A stretch of DNA of 64,000 bases from Pedobacter westerhofensis. Lineage in GTDB: Bacteria; Bacteroidota; Bacteroidia; Sphingobacteriales; Sphingobacteriaceae. The stretch lies in NCBI RefSeq assembly GCF_900182595.1, contig NZ_FXTN01000003.1, forward strand, positions 372,001 to 436,000, in the 5' to 3' direction. A model generated the notes under the pieces. It saw nothing but the letters and a program-made list of their open reading frames with translations. It was not told the origin of the DNA and searched no databases. This document shows, one piece after another, positions 8,426 to 17,304 of the stretch (position 1 is its first letter; each line of letters begins with the position of its first letter). A program made the position numbers and the translations under genes.

Positions 8426-8866
8426 ATGAAAACGCATTATAAAAAGATAATCATTGATATCATTGCATGTCTTTTCATCCTGCTATTCCTTTATACCGCA
8501 GCAAATAAAGTCTGGGAGTTTCACAATTTCGATTGGGTACTGAGCACTTTGCCCATGATTGGAGAACTCCATAAAATTATTGCTTATTCCGTTCCCACTG
8601 CAGAGATCATCACCAGTTGTCTTTTGCTTGTTCCCCTCACCCGCAGAGACGGATTGATCTATTCATTCCTGCTTATGCTGATTTTTACTACCTACCTCCT
8701 ATTCATGGTCATTTACACAAAAGACTTGCCTTGCAACTGTGGCGGAGTCATTTCTCACCTCTCCTGGAAGCAGCATATCGTTTTCAATTTATTCTTCCTG
8801 GCCCTTTCCCTTATAGCATTCAATTTTAATAAAGATATCGTGCGTACAAAACAGGTAAAGCGATGA
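8426..8866 (+). CDS. MauE/DoxX-like redox-associated membrane protein
   Basis: The product has 146 residues with four predicted membrane helices (about 9-28, 52-70, 76-97 and 117-134). A CNCGG motif at 103-107, between helices 3 and 4, is characteristic of the MauE/DoxX-like membrane proteins found in Bacteroidota beside TlpA-like thioredoxins and small secreted peptides. MauE relatives are thought to take part in disulfide formation or thiol transfer across the membrane. The gene is divergent from the truncated tail-fibre paralogue and is followed 48 bp later by a small secreted-peptide gene, so the two probably form a unit. Partner and substrate are inferred only from this context. Confidence 0.75.
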   Translation: MKTHYKKIIIDIIACLFILLFLYTAANKVWEFHNFDWVLSTLPMIGELHKIIAYSVPTAEIITSCLLLVPLTRRDGLIYSFLLMLIFTTYLLFMVIYTKDLPCNCGGVISHLSWKQHIVFNLFFLALSLIAFNFNKDIVRTKQVKR

Positions 8867-8914
8867 CCTGGTTAAAGAAACATCGTGTTTTTTTTATCAT
8901 CTAATCTTAATATT

Positions 8915-9257
8915 ATGAACCAAGTTTTAATGGGTTTTCTGATTGCCGGAACGGCACTGGGAGGCAGTGCGTTAACAAATGTAGAGTCGCACACTACAGC
9001 AATGAACGGTAAAACGCTTGCACCGGGGTTACTTTGTACAAAAAGCAACAAACAGTTATACCTATGTTTCAACGATGACAGCTGATCAGGGCAATTGTAT
9101 AACCGAAACCCCATCGAGGTGTAAGTATACAGTGCCCGCCCAAAATTCTATCCCATCAACCGGCCCCTATTCAGAATCAGAACTTCAGGAGTTTGGTCTA
9201 CAACCAACAAATGACTTACATAGAATCTGGATTGAAGAGCCGGAACAGCAAAATTAG
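8915..9257 (+). pseudogene. Small secreted Cys-pair peptide (DUF6520-like), frameshifted
   Basis: An ATG at 8915 opens a signal-peptide-like N-terminus (MNQVLMGFLIAGTALGGSAL) that runs to about 9024 and then into an early stop near 9083. The +1 frame from about 9018 continues as a family-like mature part (KATNSYTYVS, GNCITETPSRC, ending at 9257). Joining the two by removing one base, for example one G of the GGGG tract at 9025-9028, gives one coherent peptide of about 113 residues with a Cys pair. I match it to the small DUF6520-type peptides often found beside MauE genes; that match is from memory. The frameshift may be real, phase-variable or a sequence error. Confidence 0.6.
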
Positions 9258-9281
9258 ATATTAGCCGAAACTCTTCAGTAT

Positions 9282-9316
9282 TTAGCCCCCCTTACTTTAA
9301 GAGTAAGGGGGGCTAA
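9282..9316. terminator. Bidirectional intrinsic terminator
   Basis: A perfect 14-bp stem (arms 9282-9295 and 9303-9316, core TAGCCCCCCTTAC) encloses a 7-nt loop and sits exactly between the stop of the plus-strand peptide gene (9257) and the stop of the minus-strand thioredoxin gene (9318). The very G/C-rich stem in an A/T-rich context, between convergent genes, fits a shared terminator. T-runs at either side are weak. Confidence 0.8.
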
Positions 9317-9317
9317 C

Positions 9318-10757
9318 TTAGTCGTTAACATTAAGCGCCTGGCTTATCATTTCGATCATATCCTTCATCCCGCGCGGCATTTCTGACGCGAACATTCGCC
9401 CATCCCTTCCAACCAGGATAAACCTTGGAAAGCCCTGCAAATTGTATTTCTTCAAAAACGGATGACTTGTCCCCATACCTTCGGTAAAAAGATTGATGCT
9501 GCCCGGATTGGTGTAGAAGCCTCCTTTCACGCTCTTTAACCACATAGACCTGTCTTTATCTGCACATACACTGACGAACACCACGTCCGGGTTGTGAATA
9601 AAAGATGGCAAAACTTCCTTTTCAACCCGTTTGGCCATTCCGGAGCAGCTGGAGCAGCCCGTAAACCAGCAGTCGATCACCACAACTTTATTTTTAAAAT
9701 CGCTTAACCGAAAGATATGGCCGCTTGTATCAGGCAAACTAAAATTGTAAGCCATGGCTCCTGCCTTTCTGCTTTCAGAAAGCGCAATCAGATATTTTCG
9801 GTTTGCGGGTGAACGGATATATTCCAGCGCCAGGGAATAAACCTCTTCCGGGTTACGGCTGTTAGTTACTGTAGGATACCTGCACAAATAACGCATCAGC
9901 GTTTTTTCCAGCACCAGGCCCTTGTTTTGCAAGATTAACTCCTTACAGATGGCCAATGGCCTATCTTGTTTACTTACATTTTTCAGGGCTACCATCTCCA
10001 GTGCCCTGAAAAGCAAATAACTCATATACTCTGCTGATTGTGATTGTACCGCTGCTAAGATCTTTGGTTTACCCTGATCAAGTTTGGCGTACAGGTAATC
10101 CAAATTCTCGGCGGTTGTATACTGCTTTCTCTGGCCACTAATATAACCCAGTGAAAAGGCCGCTGCCCGGGCGTAAATATCCGCCTGCAATTGCTGGTAC
10201 ATCAATGCGCTGATTTCTTTTTTAAAAGGCTTCAATAACTCCAGATCTGCCTGCCAGGCTGTATTTGCTGCCGAAACCAAAGAATCAAGTATCAGTTTGT
10301 CGTATTTTCGATGTGCAGAAATGTTTCTATAGGTACGCACCTCTCCAGCCATGATTTTTGTCCTGGCAATCAATTTGCCGGAACCCTGTCCTGAGAATAT
10401 AAACTCATCTGGTTTGGGAAAGGATGAGCCGTCACCAGAAAATACAATGTGAATATCATCACCTTCTTCTATATAATTTGATAAAAAAAGATACTCTCCC
10501 ACTTCCATGATCAGCGTCCGGTATTTGCTGATTCCTAAAATATGAAACTTAAAGTCGCCATTTACATCTGCACTAGCCCGCTGCTCCACTGCACCTATCT
10601 TAAAATCGATATGATCCTGTACAGTGAAGAGCAAAAGCGGTTTCTTCGCCATTTCCCTATTGGTTACATGGACAGTGAGGTATGCATCTCCTTCAGCGTA
10701 TGCACTATTGGAAAAAGCGAAAATCAGGAGAAAAAAGGTTAACATTTTATAAGTCAT
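9318..10757 (-). CDS. TlpA-like thiol-disulfide oxidoreductase with N-terminal extension
   Basis: The product has 479 residues with a signal peptide (about 1-21, SAYA). Residues about 25-330 are a long, mostly helical region with a beta-rich start, as in Bacteroidota TlpA proteins with DUF4369-like N-terminal parts. Residues about 335-479 form a thioredoxin fold: NFSLPDTSGHIFRLSDFKNK, then WFTGCSSC with redox Cys368 and Cys371, and a cis-proline region GFPRF at 442-446. It is expected to act in the periplasm on thiols. It is the last gene of a minus-strand susC-susD-tlpA order, 26 bp after susD, which suggests it serves this transporter or its cargo. Confidence 0.88.
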   Translation of the reverse strand: MTYKMLTFFLLIFAFSNSAYAEGDAYLTVHVTNREMAKKPLLLFTVQDHIDFKIGAVEQRASADVNGDFKFHILGISKYRTLIMEVGEYLFLSNYIEEGDDIHIVFSGDGSSFPKPDEFIFSGQGSGKLIARTKIMAGEVRTYRNISAHRKYDKLILDSLVSAANTAWQADLELLKPFKKEISALMYQQLQADIYARAAAFSLGYISGQRKQYTTAENLDYLYAKLDQGKPKILAAVQSQSAEYMSYLLFRALEMVALKNVSKQDRPLAICKELILQNKGLVLEKTLMRYLCRYPTVTNSRNPEEVYSLALEYIRSPANRKYLIALSESRKAGAMAYNFSLPDTSGHIFRLSDFKNKVVVIDCWFTGCSSCSGMAKRVEKEVLPSFIHNPDVVFVSVCADKDRSMWLKSVKGGFYTNPGSINLFTEGMGTSHPFLKKYNLQGFPRFILVGRDGRMFASEMPRGMKDMIEMISQALNVND

Positions 10758-10783
10758 CGTGATAGTTTTTTAATGAATAAACT

Positions 10784-12181
10784 TTACCTTATATTTTGCT
10801 GGATGCCGCTCAGCGCAACCTCATCGTCAGGGATAGGAAAAACATAGCGGGGATCATTGGGCGGCAGAGTATAGGTAGCCCCGTTCATCACGCGCTTCAG
10901 CGTAATATTTGCACCTTCCTTGTTTAACCTCTTCAGGTCGGTCCAGCGTAGCGTCCGCCATACCAGCTCCTTCCTCCGCTCCGTCAGGATCCTTTGCAGT
11001 AAAGCGTCCTGCGCAACGCCCGCAACCGGTTTGAAATTCTCAGGAGCAAATCTATTTTTCAGTAGCGCATTCAGCCAGCTGAGCGCCTCCTCTGCATTGT
11101 TGCGCCTCGCTAAGCATTCTGCTTTGATCAGGTACATTTCATCAGTGGCCAAACCGGTAAAGGGAGTAGACTGAAAAAAGTATCCCCTTCTTACATAGAG
11201 GTTACCCGTTGCGGCATTGAGCCTGAAGAATGCTGTTATCCTCAGATCGTTCTGGTCATAGAGGCTGATCAGTTCCGGGTTTACTGTTACCGCAGTATTA
11301 CCACTGGATGGAATGGTAATGACATAATCCTGAAATATAGCTCCGGTTGAAAAAATCGTCTCCTCATTGTTGATAGAAAAGGGACTTGTAGCAGTCTTGC
11401 TGACGGTATTATAATCAATCAACTTACTGTTCAGCGCTAATGTACTGTCTGCATACAATTCCGCTTTGCCGTATTCGCGCATACTCAGGTATATCCTCGA
11501 AAACAGGGCCCATGCCGCGGCCCTGCAAGGGCGGTTGTTATTAACAGGCGTCCGTGTATCCAGGAAACGTGAAGATAGCATCAGATCATTCAGGATCTGT
11601 CCATATGTATCTTTTACAGAAGATCTCATCACGATTTTATCCACCCGTGCTTCAAGCGGAACAGGCACACCCATATCAGAAGAAGCAGTTCCTGCATCAT
11701 AAGCCGGACAAAAGTTCCTCACCAGATCATACAGCACGTAAGCGCGCATGAAAAGCGCCCAGCCTTTAATAGTATTGTACTGCAGCGTATTTGAAGGTGT
11801 GATAGCAATTCGTGGCAGGATCTCCAGCACATTGTTACAGTAGAAGATTCCCTTATACCCCGATGCCCAGTCGCTCACAACATTTGCGCCCCCGTGGATA
11901 TCCTTTGCCCAGATGTATGAATTCCTTTCGGTAGCTGTATTGGCAGCACTCCAATTCTCGTAATTGGTAAAGATGTAATCATCCGATGCCATTTGAGAAA
12001 GGGCTGGTGTACACTTGTTCATTACATCTGTGTTTTCCAGCAAGCCCTCCAGTTCACTGAGTGTATTGGGTGTAAGGATACCAGAGCTTGGCTTGGCCTC
12101 CAGAAAGTCCTTTTTGCAGCTGCACACAGCAAGAAGCAAAAGCATTAGCGTTATATAGATGTGTTTATCATTCATGACCAT
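10784..12181 (-). CDS. RagB/SusD family outer-membrane lipoprotein
   Basis: The product has 465 residues. A lipoprotein signal ends in LLLLAVCSCKKDFLEAKPS, with Cys22 (or Cys20) as lipidation site. The TPR-like helical core and the C-terminal ILTERRKELVWRTLRWTDLK stretch with VFPIPDDEV are typical of SusD/RagB proteins. These cap a SusC channel at the cell surface and bind the imported ligand. It lies 11 bp downstream of the susC-like gene. The ligand cannot be inferred: no glycoside hydrolase or peptidase is nearby. The thioredoxin partner hints at a peptide or redox-linked substrate rather than a glycan. Met3 is an alternative start. Confidence 0.9.
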   Translation of the reverse strand: MVMNDKHIYITLMLLLLAVCSCKKDFLEAKPSSGILTPNTLSELEGLLENTDVMNKCTPALSQMASDDYIFTNYENWSAANTATERNSYIWAKDIHGGANVVSDWASGYKGIFYCNNVLEILPRIAITPSNTLQYNTIKGWALFMRAYVLYDLVRNFCPAYDAGTASSDMGVPVPLEARVDKIVMRSSVKDTYGQILNDLMLSSRFLDTRTPVNNNRPCRAAAWALFSRIYLSMREYGKAELYADSTLALNSKLIDYNTVSKTATSPFSINNEETIFSTGAIFQDYVITIPSSGNTAVTVNPELISLYDQNDLRITAFFRLNAATGNLYVRRGYFFQSTPFTGLATDEMYLIKAECLARRNNAEEALSWLNALLKNRFAPENFKPVAGVAQDALLQRILTERRKELVWRTLRWTDLKRLNKEGANITLKRVMNGATYTLPPNDPRYVFPIPDDEVALSGIQQNIR

Positions 12182-12192
12182 TTGATTTAAAT

Positions 12193-15100
12193 TTAAAATG
12201 TTGCTTTGATGCCCGCAGCAAACAACTTTGGAAGCGGAATGCCCTGCACATTATCCGGATCTATCCTGTACTTTGAGGCTTTCCAGATGATCCTCAGATT
12301 GGATGCGTATCCGTAAATAGAGAAATTCTGAAAGGGCAAACCGTTTACCTTCTTTGAAGACAAGGTGTAGTTCAGGCGGATGTCCTGTAGCCTGATGTGA
12401 TCTCCCTTCTCAATCAGTACTGAAGAGTTAGCATATAGTCCGTCCCTGGAACCATTGACAGGATAAACCAAAGCAGGTACATCAGTCCTCAGCTCATCAC
12501 CCGGATTCTGCCACCTGATATCATAGTCATACTGCTGGTACCGCTGACTGCTGTTGAGTGTGGTGGTATACAGATTAACATTGCTTAGAGACGGCCTCCT
12601 GTACACATAACCAAACTTATAAACCACATTGACAGACAGCTCAAAAGCTTTCCACGAAAGGTTATTCATCATGTTGCCATAATACTTTGGTGTGAGGGTT
12701 CCGCTATACACCAGCTCAGCGGCATTGGTAGAATTAAGGATAGCGCTATAATCCTTACTTGTTGCCCCATTCAGGATACCCTGAGGGTTGCCCTGGTTAT
12801 CCAGCCCCATCCATTTGTAGGAAAAGACGGAATAATACGAATATCCTACCAGGGGCTGCAGATAGTTGCCGCTGACTATACTTGCATTGTTCACAGCCTT
12901 TACCCTGTAATCCGTAATCCTGTCCGTATTGTAATTAAAATGGAAAGCTGTAGACCAGGCCAGATCCCGCAGCCTCAGGTTATTGGAAATGAGAGAAACA
13001 TCAATCCCCTGCCCTTTGATACTGGCAGTATTACCGGTAAAAGTAGACACCCCGGTCTGCTGTGCTATGGGCGAAGCACCAATCAGGTCAAAGCCACTTT
13101 TGATCCAGTACTCTACACTTCCGGACAGCACATTGCTTTTGGTTTGGAAATCCATACCAAAGTTTACATTCCGCACCTGCTCCCACCTTAACGAAGGATT
13201 TGGCGGATTGGTGATCGTTACGTAAGGGATGTTCCAGAGGTTGCTTTGTCCGGTAGCCTGTGCGGTTAAATATGCAGATACCGTTTTATTCACGTTCCCG
13301 CTGTAACCATAGGTTGCCCGCAGTTTCAGGTACGGCAGTGCGGCAGACTGGTGAAAGCTCTCATTGCTCAGGTTCCAGGCCAGTCCGGCAGACCACAATG
13401 GCACGCCCTTCTGGTTGGTCTTTACCCCAAACAGGTTAGACTCATCCTTTCTTGCACTGGCAGACAGCACATACCTGTTATTGTACGTATACGATCCGTT
13501 GAAAAAATAAGACCTGTATCTGTCTGTAGCACTGGAGTTGATCACGTTCAAAGGAATCCGCGAGGAGTTAAAACCATAGATTGCCGGATACAGCGCAGTC
13601 GGGTTGATCATGTTGTTCTTGTTGGTAAGCGTTGCCTCATCAAAACCGTATAAAGTGACCGAGCTAAACTCACTGTGGAAATCCTTGATTTCAGCACCTC
13701 CTATTGCATTGATCGCATGTTTGCCGGGAATGAGTTTTTCATAACTTAACTGCGCCCTCGCATAGTGAGAGTAATACGTATTTGAGGCGTTATCCGCGAT
13801 ATCTCCTACCGGAACGGGATAAGTTACCATACCGGTTGCCTGATTGATCTGTGCATAGGTATTGATCATATCACGCGTGTAAAAAGATTGGATCGTATTC
13901 CTCCTTACCTGATCGTTAACACCCTTATCATAAGTGTAACTACCAGACAGCTTTAAACCTTCCAGAATTTTATAGGCTAGGCCGATGGAAACCCTGTAAT
14001 CCGTTACGCGCGACTGCTGTATAGTGGCCGGATTGCGGATTTCATCCAGAGGTTTGTAATGCCAGTCCAGCAGCCTGCCCTTCCCTACCGTATCCACATA
14101 GGGCAGCCGCAGCACCCTGGTAATGGCCAGGGCATTGCCGTTCTGATCAGCCAGGTTCTCGTATGGAAACTGTGGGTTATAAGTTGATCCATCCACGCTT
14201 GTTTTGCCGGTGGTAAACATAATCCCTGTGGATAATTCCAGGTGGCTGTTCAGTAAGGACAAGGTATTGCTGGCATTCAAAGTCATCTGGTCATTGCTAT
14301 TAATTACGGTATTCGCTTTGTTCTGATCATAGCCCATAGAAACAAAGTACTTGTTATTGATCCCTCCGCCGTTGATGCTGAACTGGTACTGCTGGTTGAT
14401 GCTGGGCCGGTAGTAGTACTTCTCCAGATCAGTTCTGTTATCATGTCCGGCAATAGAATCCAGCATGGCTGATTTACGCTGCGCAGAGATTGCTCCCCTC
14501 CGGGACAGCAGCATAATCTCTACCGCTGGTGAGAGGCTGCCGTAACCGTTATTGATCACGTTGTTATAAGCACCTTTGTCAAACAGGAACTGCTCTATTC
14601 CGATAAACGCCTCGTTGCTGAGCTGAGGCTTGTAGTACAGATCCGGACGGCCGCCAAAGGTGACATTGGAGCTGAGCGATACCGTTGGCTTTTGATTGAA
14701 CTGACCTTTATAGGTGCTGATCACAATCACGCCATTCCCTGCCCGGGAACCCCAGATGGACGATGCCGCAGCATCCTTCAGCACCGTAATCGATTTTACA
14801 TCCTGCGGATTGATATTGGAGATGTCCCCATCATAGGGAAAGTTATCCAGGATGATCAGCGGACTGGCATCAGAGGCGATGGTACTGCGGCCCCGTACAC
14901 TGATATCAGGGGTATTGCCAGTCTTGTTGCGGTTAAAGATCAGCCCGCTGGTAACCCCATCCAGGCGATCAAGGATATTGGTACTTACCTTCCGGTTGAA
15001 CAGGCTGCTGTCTATCAGCACAAAACTTCCTGTAGCGCGTTCCTTTGGGATGTTCTGATAACCCGTGCTCACGATGCCCACTTCATTCAGCTGACCGTTG

Positions 15101-15468
15101 AACTCGGTCATCCTGATTTGGCCGAGATTTGGTTTTACACTAATCTCCAGCGGTTGAAAGCCCAGATGGGTGATGATCAGTATTGCATGATCATCAACAC
15201 CATTGAGTATAAAATATCCCTGATGATCAGACAGCACTGACCTTCTGGCATCCTTAATTTTTACTACTGCACCTTCTATCCCCTTGCCTGCATCATCCAC
15301 TACCCTTCCATGAACATCTATGTTCCTGATCAATGCTGCCGGATGTTTATAGGCTGATGCATGTGCATGAGGGGCAGAACCACAGGTTAAGAGTGTGACA
15401 ATTTTAAAAATAATGGCTATTCTTGCGGCATAAGGGGTTACAATGCCCATTGTTTTGAGACGATTCAT
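12193..15468 (-). CDS. SusC/RagA family TonB-dependent outer-membrane transporter
   Basis: The product has 1091 residues. After a signal region (about 15-38) comes a carboxypeptidase-regulatory-like domain at about 50-110 (DVHGRVVDDAGKGIEGAVV). The plug domain follows (NILDRLDGVTSGL, DISVRGRSTI, PLIILDNFPYDG, ITVLKDAAASSIWGSRAGNG), then a 22-strand barrel rich in Y/N/S and ending GIKATF. The linker VSTGYQNIPKERATGSF is typical of SusC proteins associated with TlpA-like partners. It imports a ligand handed over by SusD, powered by TonB. No STN signalling domain or anti-sigma gene is seen. A hairpin lies directly upstream at 15504-15526. Confidence 0.93.
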   Translation of the reverse strand: MNRLKTMGIVTPYAARIAIIFKIVTLLTCGSAPHAHASAYKHPAALIRNIDVHGRVVDDAGKGIEGAVVKIKDARRSVLSDHQGYFILNGVDDHAILIITHLGFQPLEISVKPNLGQIRMTEFNGQLNEVGIVSTGYQNIPKERATGSFVLIDSSLFNRKVSTNILDRLDGVTSGLIFNRNKTGNTPDISVRGRSTIASDASPLIILDNFPYDGDISNINPQDVKSITVLKDAAASSIWGSRAGNGVIVISTYKGQFNQKPTVSLSSNVTFGGRPDLYYKPQLSNEAFIGIEQFLFDKGAYNNVINNGYGSLSPAVEIMLLSRRGAISAQRKSAMLDSIAGHDNRTDLEKYYYRPSINQQYQFSINGGGINNKYFVSMGYDQNKANTVINSNDQMTLNASNTLSLLNSHLELSTGIMFTTGKTSVDGSTYNPQFPYENLADQNGNALAITRVLRLPYVDTVGKGRLLDWHYKPLDEIRNPATIQQSRVTDYRVSIGLAYKILEGLKLSGSYTYDKGVNDQVRRNTIQSFYTRDMINTYAQINQATGMVTYPVPVGDIADNASNTYYSHYARAQLSYEKLIPGKHAINAIGGAEIKDFHSEFSSVTLYGFDEATLTNKNNMINPTALYPAIYGFNSSRIPLNVINSSATDRYRSYFFNGSYTYNNRYVLSASARKDESNLFGVKTNQKGVPLWSAGLAWNLSNESFHQSAALPYLKLRATYGYSGNVNKTVSAYLTAQATGQSNLWNIPYVTITNPPNPSLRWEQVRNVNFGMDFQTKSNVLSGSVEYWIKSGFDLIGASPIAQQTGVSTFTGNTASIKGQGIDVSLISNNLRLRDLAWSTAFHFNYNTDRITDYRVKAVNNASIVSGNYLQPLVGYSYYSVFSYKWMGLDNQGNPQGILNGATSKDYSAILNSTNAAELVYSGTLTPKYYGNMMNNLSWKAFELSVNVVYKFGYVYRRPSLSNVNLYTTTLNSSQRYQQYDYDIRWQNPGDELRTDVPALVYPVNGSRDGLYANSSVLIEKGDHIRLQDIRLNYTLSSKKVNGLPFQNFSIYGYASNLRIIWKASKYRIDPDNVQGIPLPKLFAAGIKATF

Positions 15469-15503
15469 CGTTAATAAGATTTATAAATGGTTAGAAATTA
15501 AAG

Positions 15504-15526
15504 GCCTGCAGATAGCTGCTGCAGGC
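15504..15526 (-). terminator. Hairpin between the hypothetical gene and susC
   Basis: A perfect 8-bp stem GCCTGCAG/CTGCAGGC (15504-15511 and 15519-15526) has a 7-nt loop. Read on minus it lies 10 nt after the stop of the gene at 15536 and is followed by CTTTAATTTC. It may be a terminator or attenuator separating that gene from susC. The T-tract is modest. Confidence 0.55.
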
Positions 15527-15535
15527 AATAGCTTA

Positions 15536-16162
15536 TTAGCATTCTTCGTACCTGTAAGCAGATTTCTCATTGCCCACCAACCGGAGCGGGCCCTGAACAT
15601 CCTGCTCTTCACAGAAACCAGTCATTGCCATCTGGATATAAAAAGGACTGATGTAAGTGGGTAGCAGCTTATTGACAGACTGGAAAATTTCCATCGGCAG
15701 TTTTGCTTCATAAAAGTATCCTGAACGCATAAGCACATCGATCGTATCTTCTACAATGGCAAAGATATCATCACCCTCCGGAAAATCATCCAGTACCGGA
15801 TCTACATCTTCCCTTACCATGAAAAGGACTTCTTCCTCATTCTGTTCATCTACACTGCAATAGGTGTACACCCACCTGTTCTTATATTTCTGTTTTTGAA
15901 CCGAGATCAGCACCTCGTCATTATCAGTTACTGAAGGATACAGGTTTTGCAGATGTTCCTCTTCAAGTGCCAGGGCAATCCTTTCAAGGTCATCACCTGT
16001 ATAAAAAGGACGCTGAAAGGATTCTACTTCTTCAACATACTGAGGGGCGGCACCGATTAAAAAAGCGAGCTGCGCGGCAGTGTAGCCTTTGGCAATTCGT
16101 TGCAACAGGATGCGGTAGAGGGTTTCTAATTGGTAGACAGTTAATACTTTAGTAGTTTTCAT
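15536..16162 (-). CDS. Hypothetical protein with XRE-like HTH segment, beside susC
   Basis: The product has 208 residues from the ATG at 16162 (MKTTKVLTVYQLETLYRIL). A further upstream ATG at 16207 would add 15 hydrophobic residues and is less likely. Residues about 20-50 (GYTAAQLAFLIGAAPQYVEEVE) look like a helix-turn-helix of the XRE type. The rest is acidic with several DDE-rich loops and no recognised domain. No signal peptide is present. Position upstream of susC on the same strand, with a hairpin between, suggests a gene linked to that transporter, perhaps a regulator. I do not recognise a named family. Confidence 0.65.
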   Translation of the reverse strand: MKTTKVLTVYQLETLYRILLQRIAKGYTAAQLAFLIGAAPQYVEEVESFQRPFYTGDDLERIALALEEEHLQNLYPSVTDNDEVLISVQKQKYKNRWVYTYCSVDEQNEEEVLFMVREDVDPVLDDFPEGDDIFAIVEDTIDVLMRSGYFYEAKLPMEIFQSVNKLLPTYISPFYIQMAMTGFCEEQDVQGPLRLVGNEKSAYRYEEC

Positions 16163-16400
16163 TTTATAAAAAATTAAGCAAAGCGTGGCCATGGCGAGGT
16201 TATTCATCGTCTGGTAGATTTGTAAATAGTTAATAATCTGTAAGTATCAGCTATAGATGAGCTGATCCAAAGAATAAACGAAGCAGCCGGTATGAACAAT
16301 AACCAACCTAAAAAACCGGCCGCTGCGCTAACGCATCAATCAGGAGGTTTGATGATGCGTGCTTGTGAATGGATATTTGTTGATTGCATAAGGGTATTGA

Positions 16401-16916
16401 TTAAGATTTACCAGAACTCTTGTTTTTATTTGTGGGGGGATTTGATTTGATCGGATCAGCTTTTGGAATAACAGTGGGCCTCAGCGCGTACGGAAATTTG
16501 GTATAATACTCATCAAGCAGTTTCTCAAGACTGAGATCTTCAATATTTACAACTTCTTTCATCCAGTTGATCAGTTCACGCAGGCACTTTTTAGAGCGGC
16601 TTATCACTCCTATCCCCTTGATCTTTGGTAAGGGGTATGGAACGGAGGAAGCAATTCCATCTTGCAGATTTTTTGTGATTGCAAGATTTTGAATCGGCGT
16701 TAAGTCCAACAGATTGGTAACGATGCAGATATACTGCATTACCGTTATGTAATCGGATTGATCAAGGGTATGCCGCTTCTTACTATTCAGTATAGCAATG
16801 ACTGTCCGGTGGAAATTTGAAAGATCCGCGTAGGTGTATTTAGATGGCTTTGGTTGGGAAAGCCGATCTCGTTTTGAAGAAACTTTTTTGGGTCGATTTG
16901 GTTTTGTAGTACTCAT
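16401..16916 (-). CDS. Hypothetical protein, basic, unknown function
   Basis: The product has 171 residues. The N-terminus (about 1-26) is strongly basic and Ser/Pro-rich (KPNRPKKVSSKRDRLSQPKP). A helical core covers about 28-135 (YADLSNFHRTVIAILNSKKR, DYITVMQYICIVTNLLDL), followed by a disordered lysine-rich tail (NPPTNKNKSSGKS). There is no signal peptide. The basic ends suggest nucleic-acid contact, but no family is recognised. Upstream lies the inverted-repeat element at 16972-17111, which would be in its 5' leader if transcription starts beyond 17111. Confidence 0.5.
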   Translation of the reverse strand: MSTTKPNRPKKVSSKRDRLSQPKPSKYTYADLSNFHRTVIAILNSKKRHTLDQSDYITVMQYICIVTNLLDLTPIQNLAITKNLQDGIASSVPYPLPKIKGIGVISRSKKCLRELINWMKEVVNIEDLSLEKLLDEYYTKFPYALRPTVIPKADPIKSNPPTNKNKSSGKS

Positions 16917-16971
16917 TTCTATTTGGTTAGAATTTGAAAACGAGTCTCGTAAGCTGAGTTACCCTATAAAA

Positions 16972-17111
16972 TAAGGTTGGGCTTCACAGCTTTTGCTTAT
17001 GGTACCGCCAGGAACCACTTATCCTCTTTACAGAGTCAAAGTTGACCACAAAAGACTTAAGTGAAGCCCAACCTTAGATATAAGGTATCACGAAGATACA
17101 AATATACCTTA
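16972..17111. other. Structured inverted-repeat element, candidate ncRNA or leader
   Basis: Two perfect 16-bp arms (16972-16987 and 17061-17076, core GGTTGGGCTTCAC) enclose 73 nt. Next to the arms the enclosed part continues to pair (CTTTTG with CAAAAG) after a small internal loop. A second hairpin follows at 17081-17088 and 17104-17111 (8-bp arms TAAGGTAT/ATACCTTA). Read on minus, the long stem is followed by TTATTTTAT. No open frame fits. It lies in the 388-bp gap between divergent genes starting at 16916 and 17305. It may be a small RNA, a 5' leader or a small mobile repeat. The rest of the gap shows only A/T-rich spacer. Confidence 0.45.
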
Positions 17112-17304
17112 GGAATGGGCATTATCACTTGTCTCTCGCGGTCTAACTGGCGGTTTTTAAGCGAGACTTCTTTAAAATAGCGTATGCTTTATATTAATAT
17201 AATTTAGTTTGACTTTAATTAATTACAAAAAATGTAATAAAAAATACAATATGATGTATGATCATACGTCAATTTATTTCTGATTAAGCCGGAAATTCCC
17301 TCCC

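Noticed and set aside
14692..15240. Long plus-strand frame opposite susC (182 codons)
   Set aside because: It lies wholly antisense to the conserved plug region of a clear SusC gene, has no recognisable domain and is explained by codon bias of the true gene.
16331..16360. 8-bp hairpin ACGCATCA/TGATGCGT
   Set aside because: The loop is 14 nt and no T-tract follows on either strand, so a terminator call is not supported.
16290..16451. Plus-strand frame of about 53 codons starting MNNNQPKKPAAALTHQ
   Set aside because: It overlaps the end of the minus-strand gene at 16401, has no family resemblance and no supporting context.
16972..17111. Retron or group II intron
   Set aside because: No reverse transcriptase gene is present nearby and the inner sequence lacks intron domain V features.
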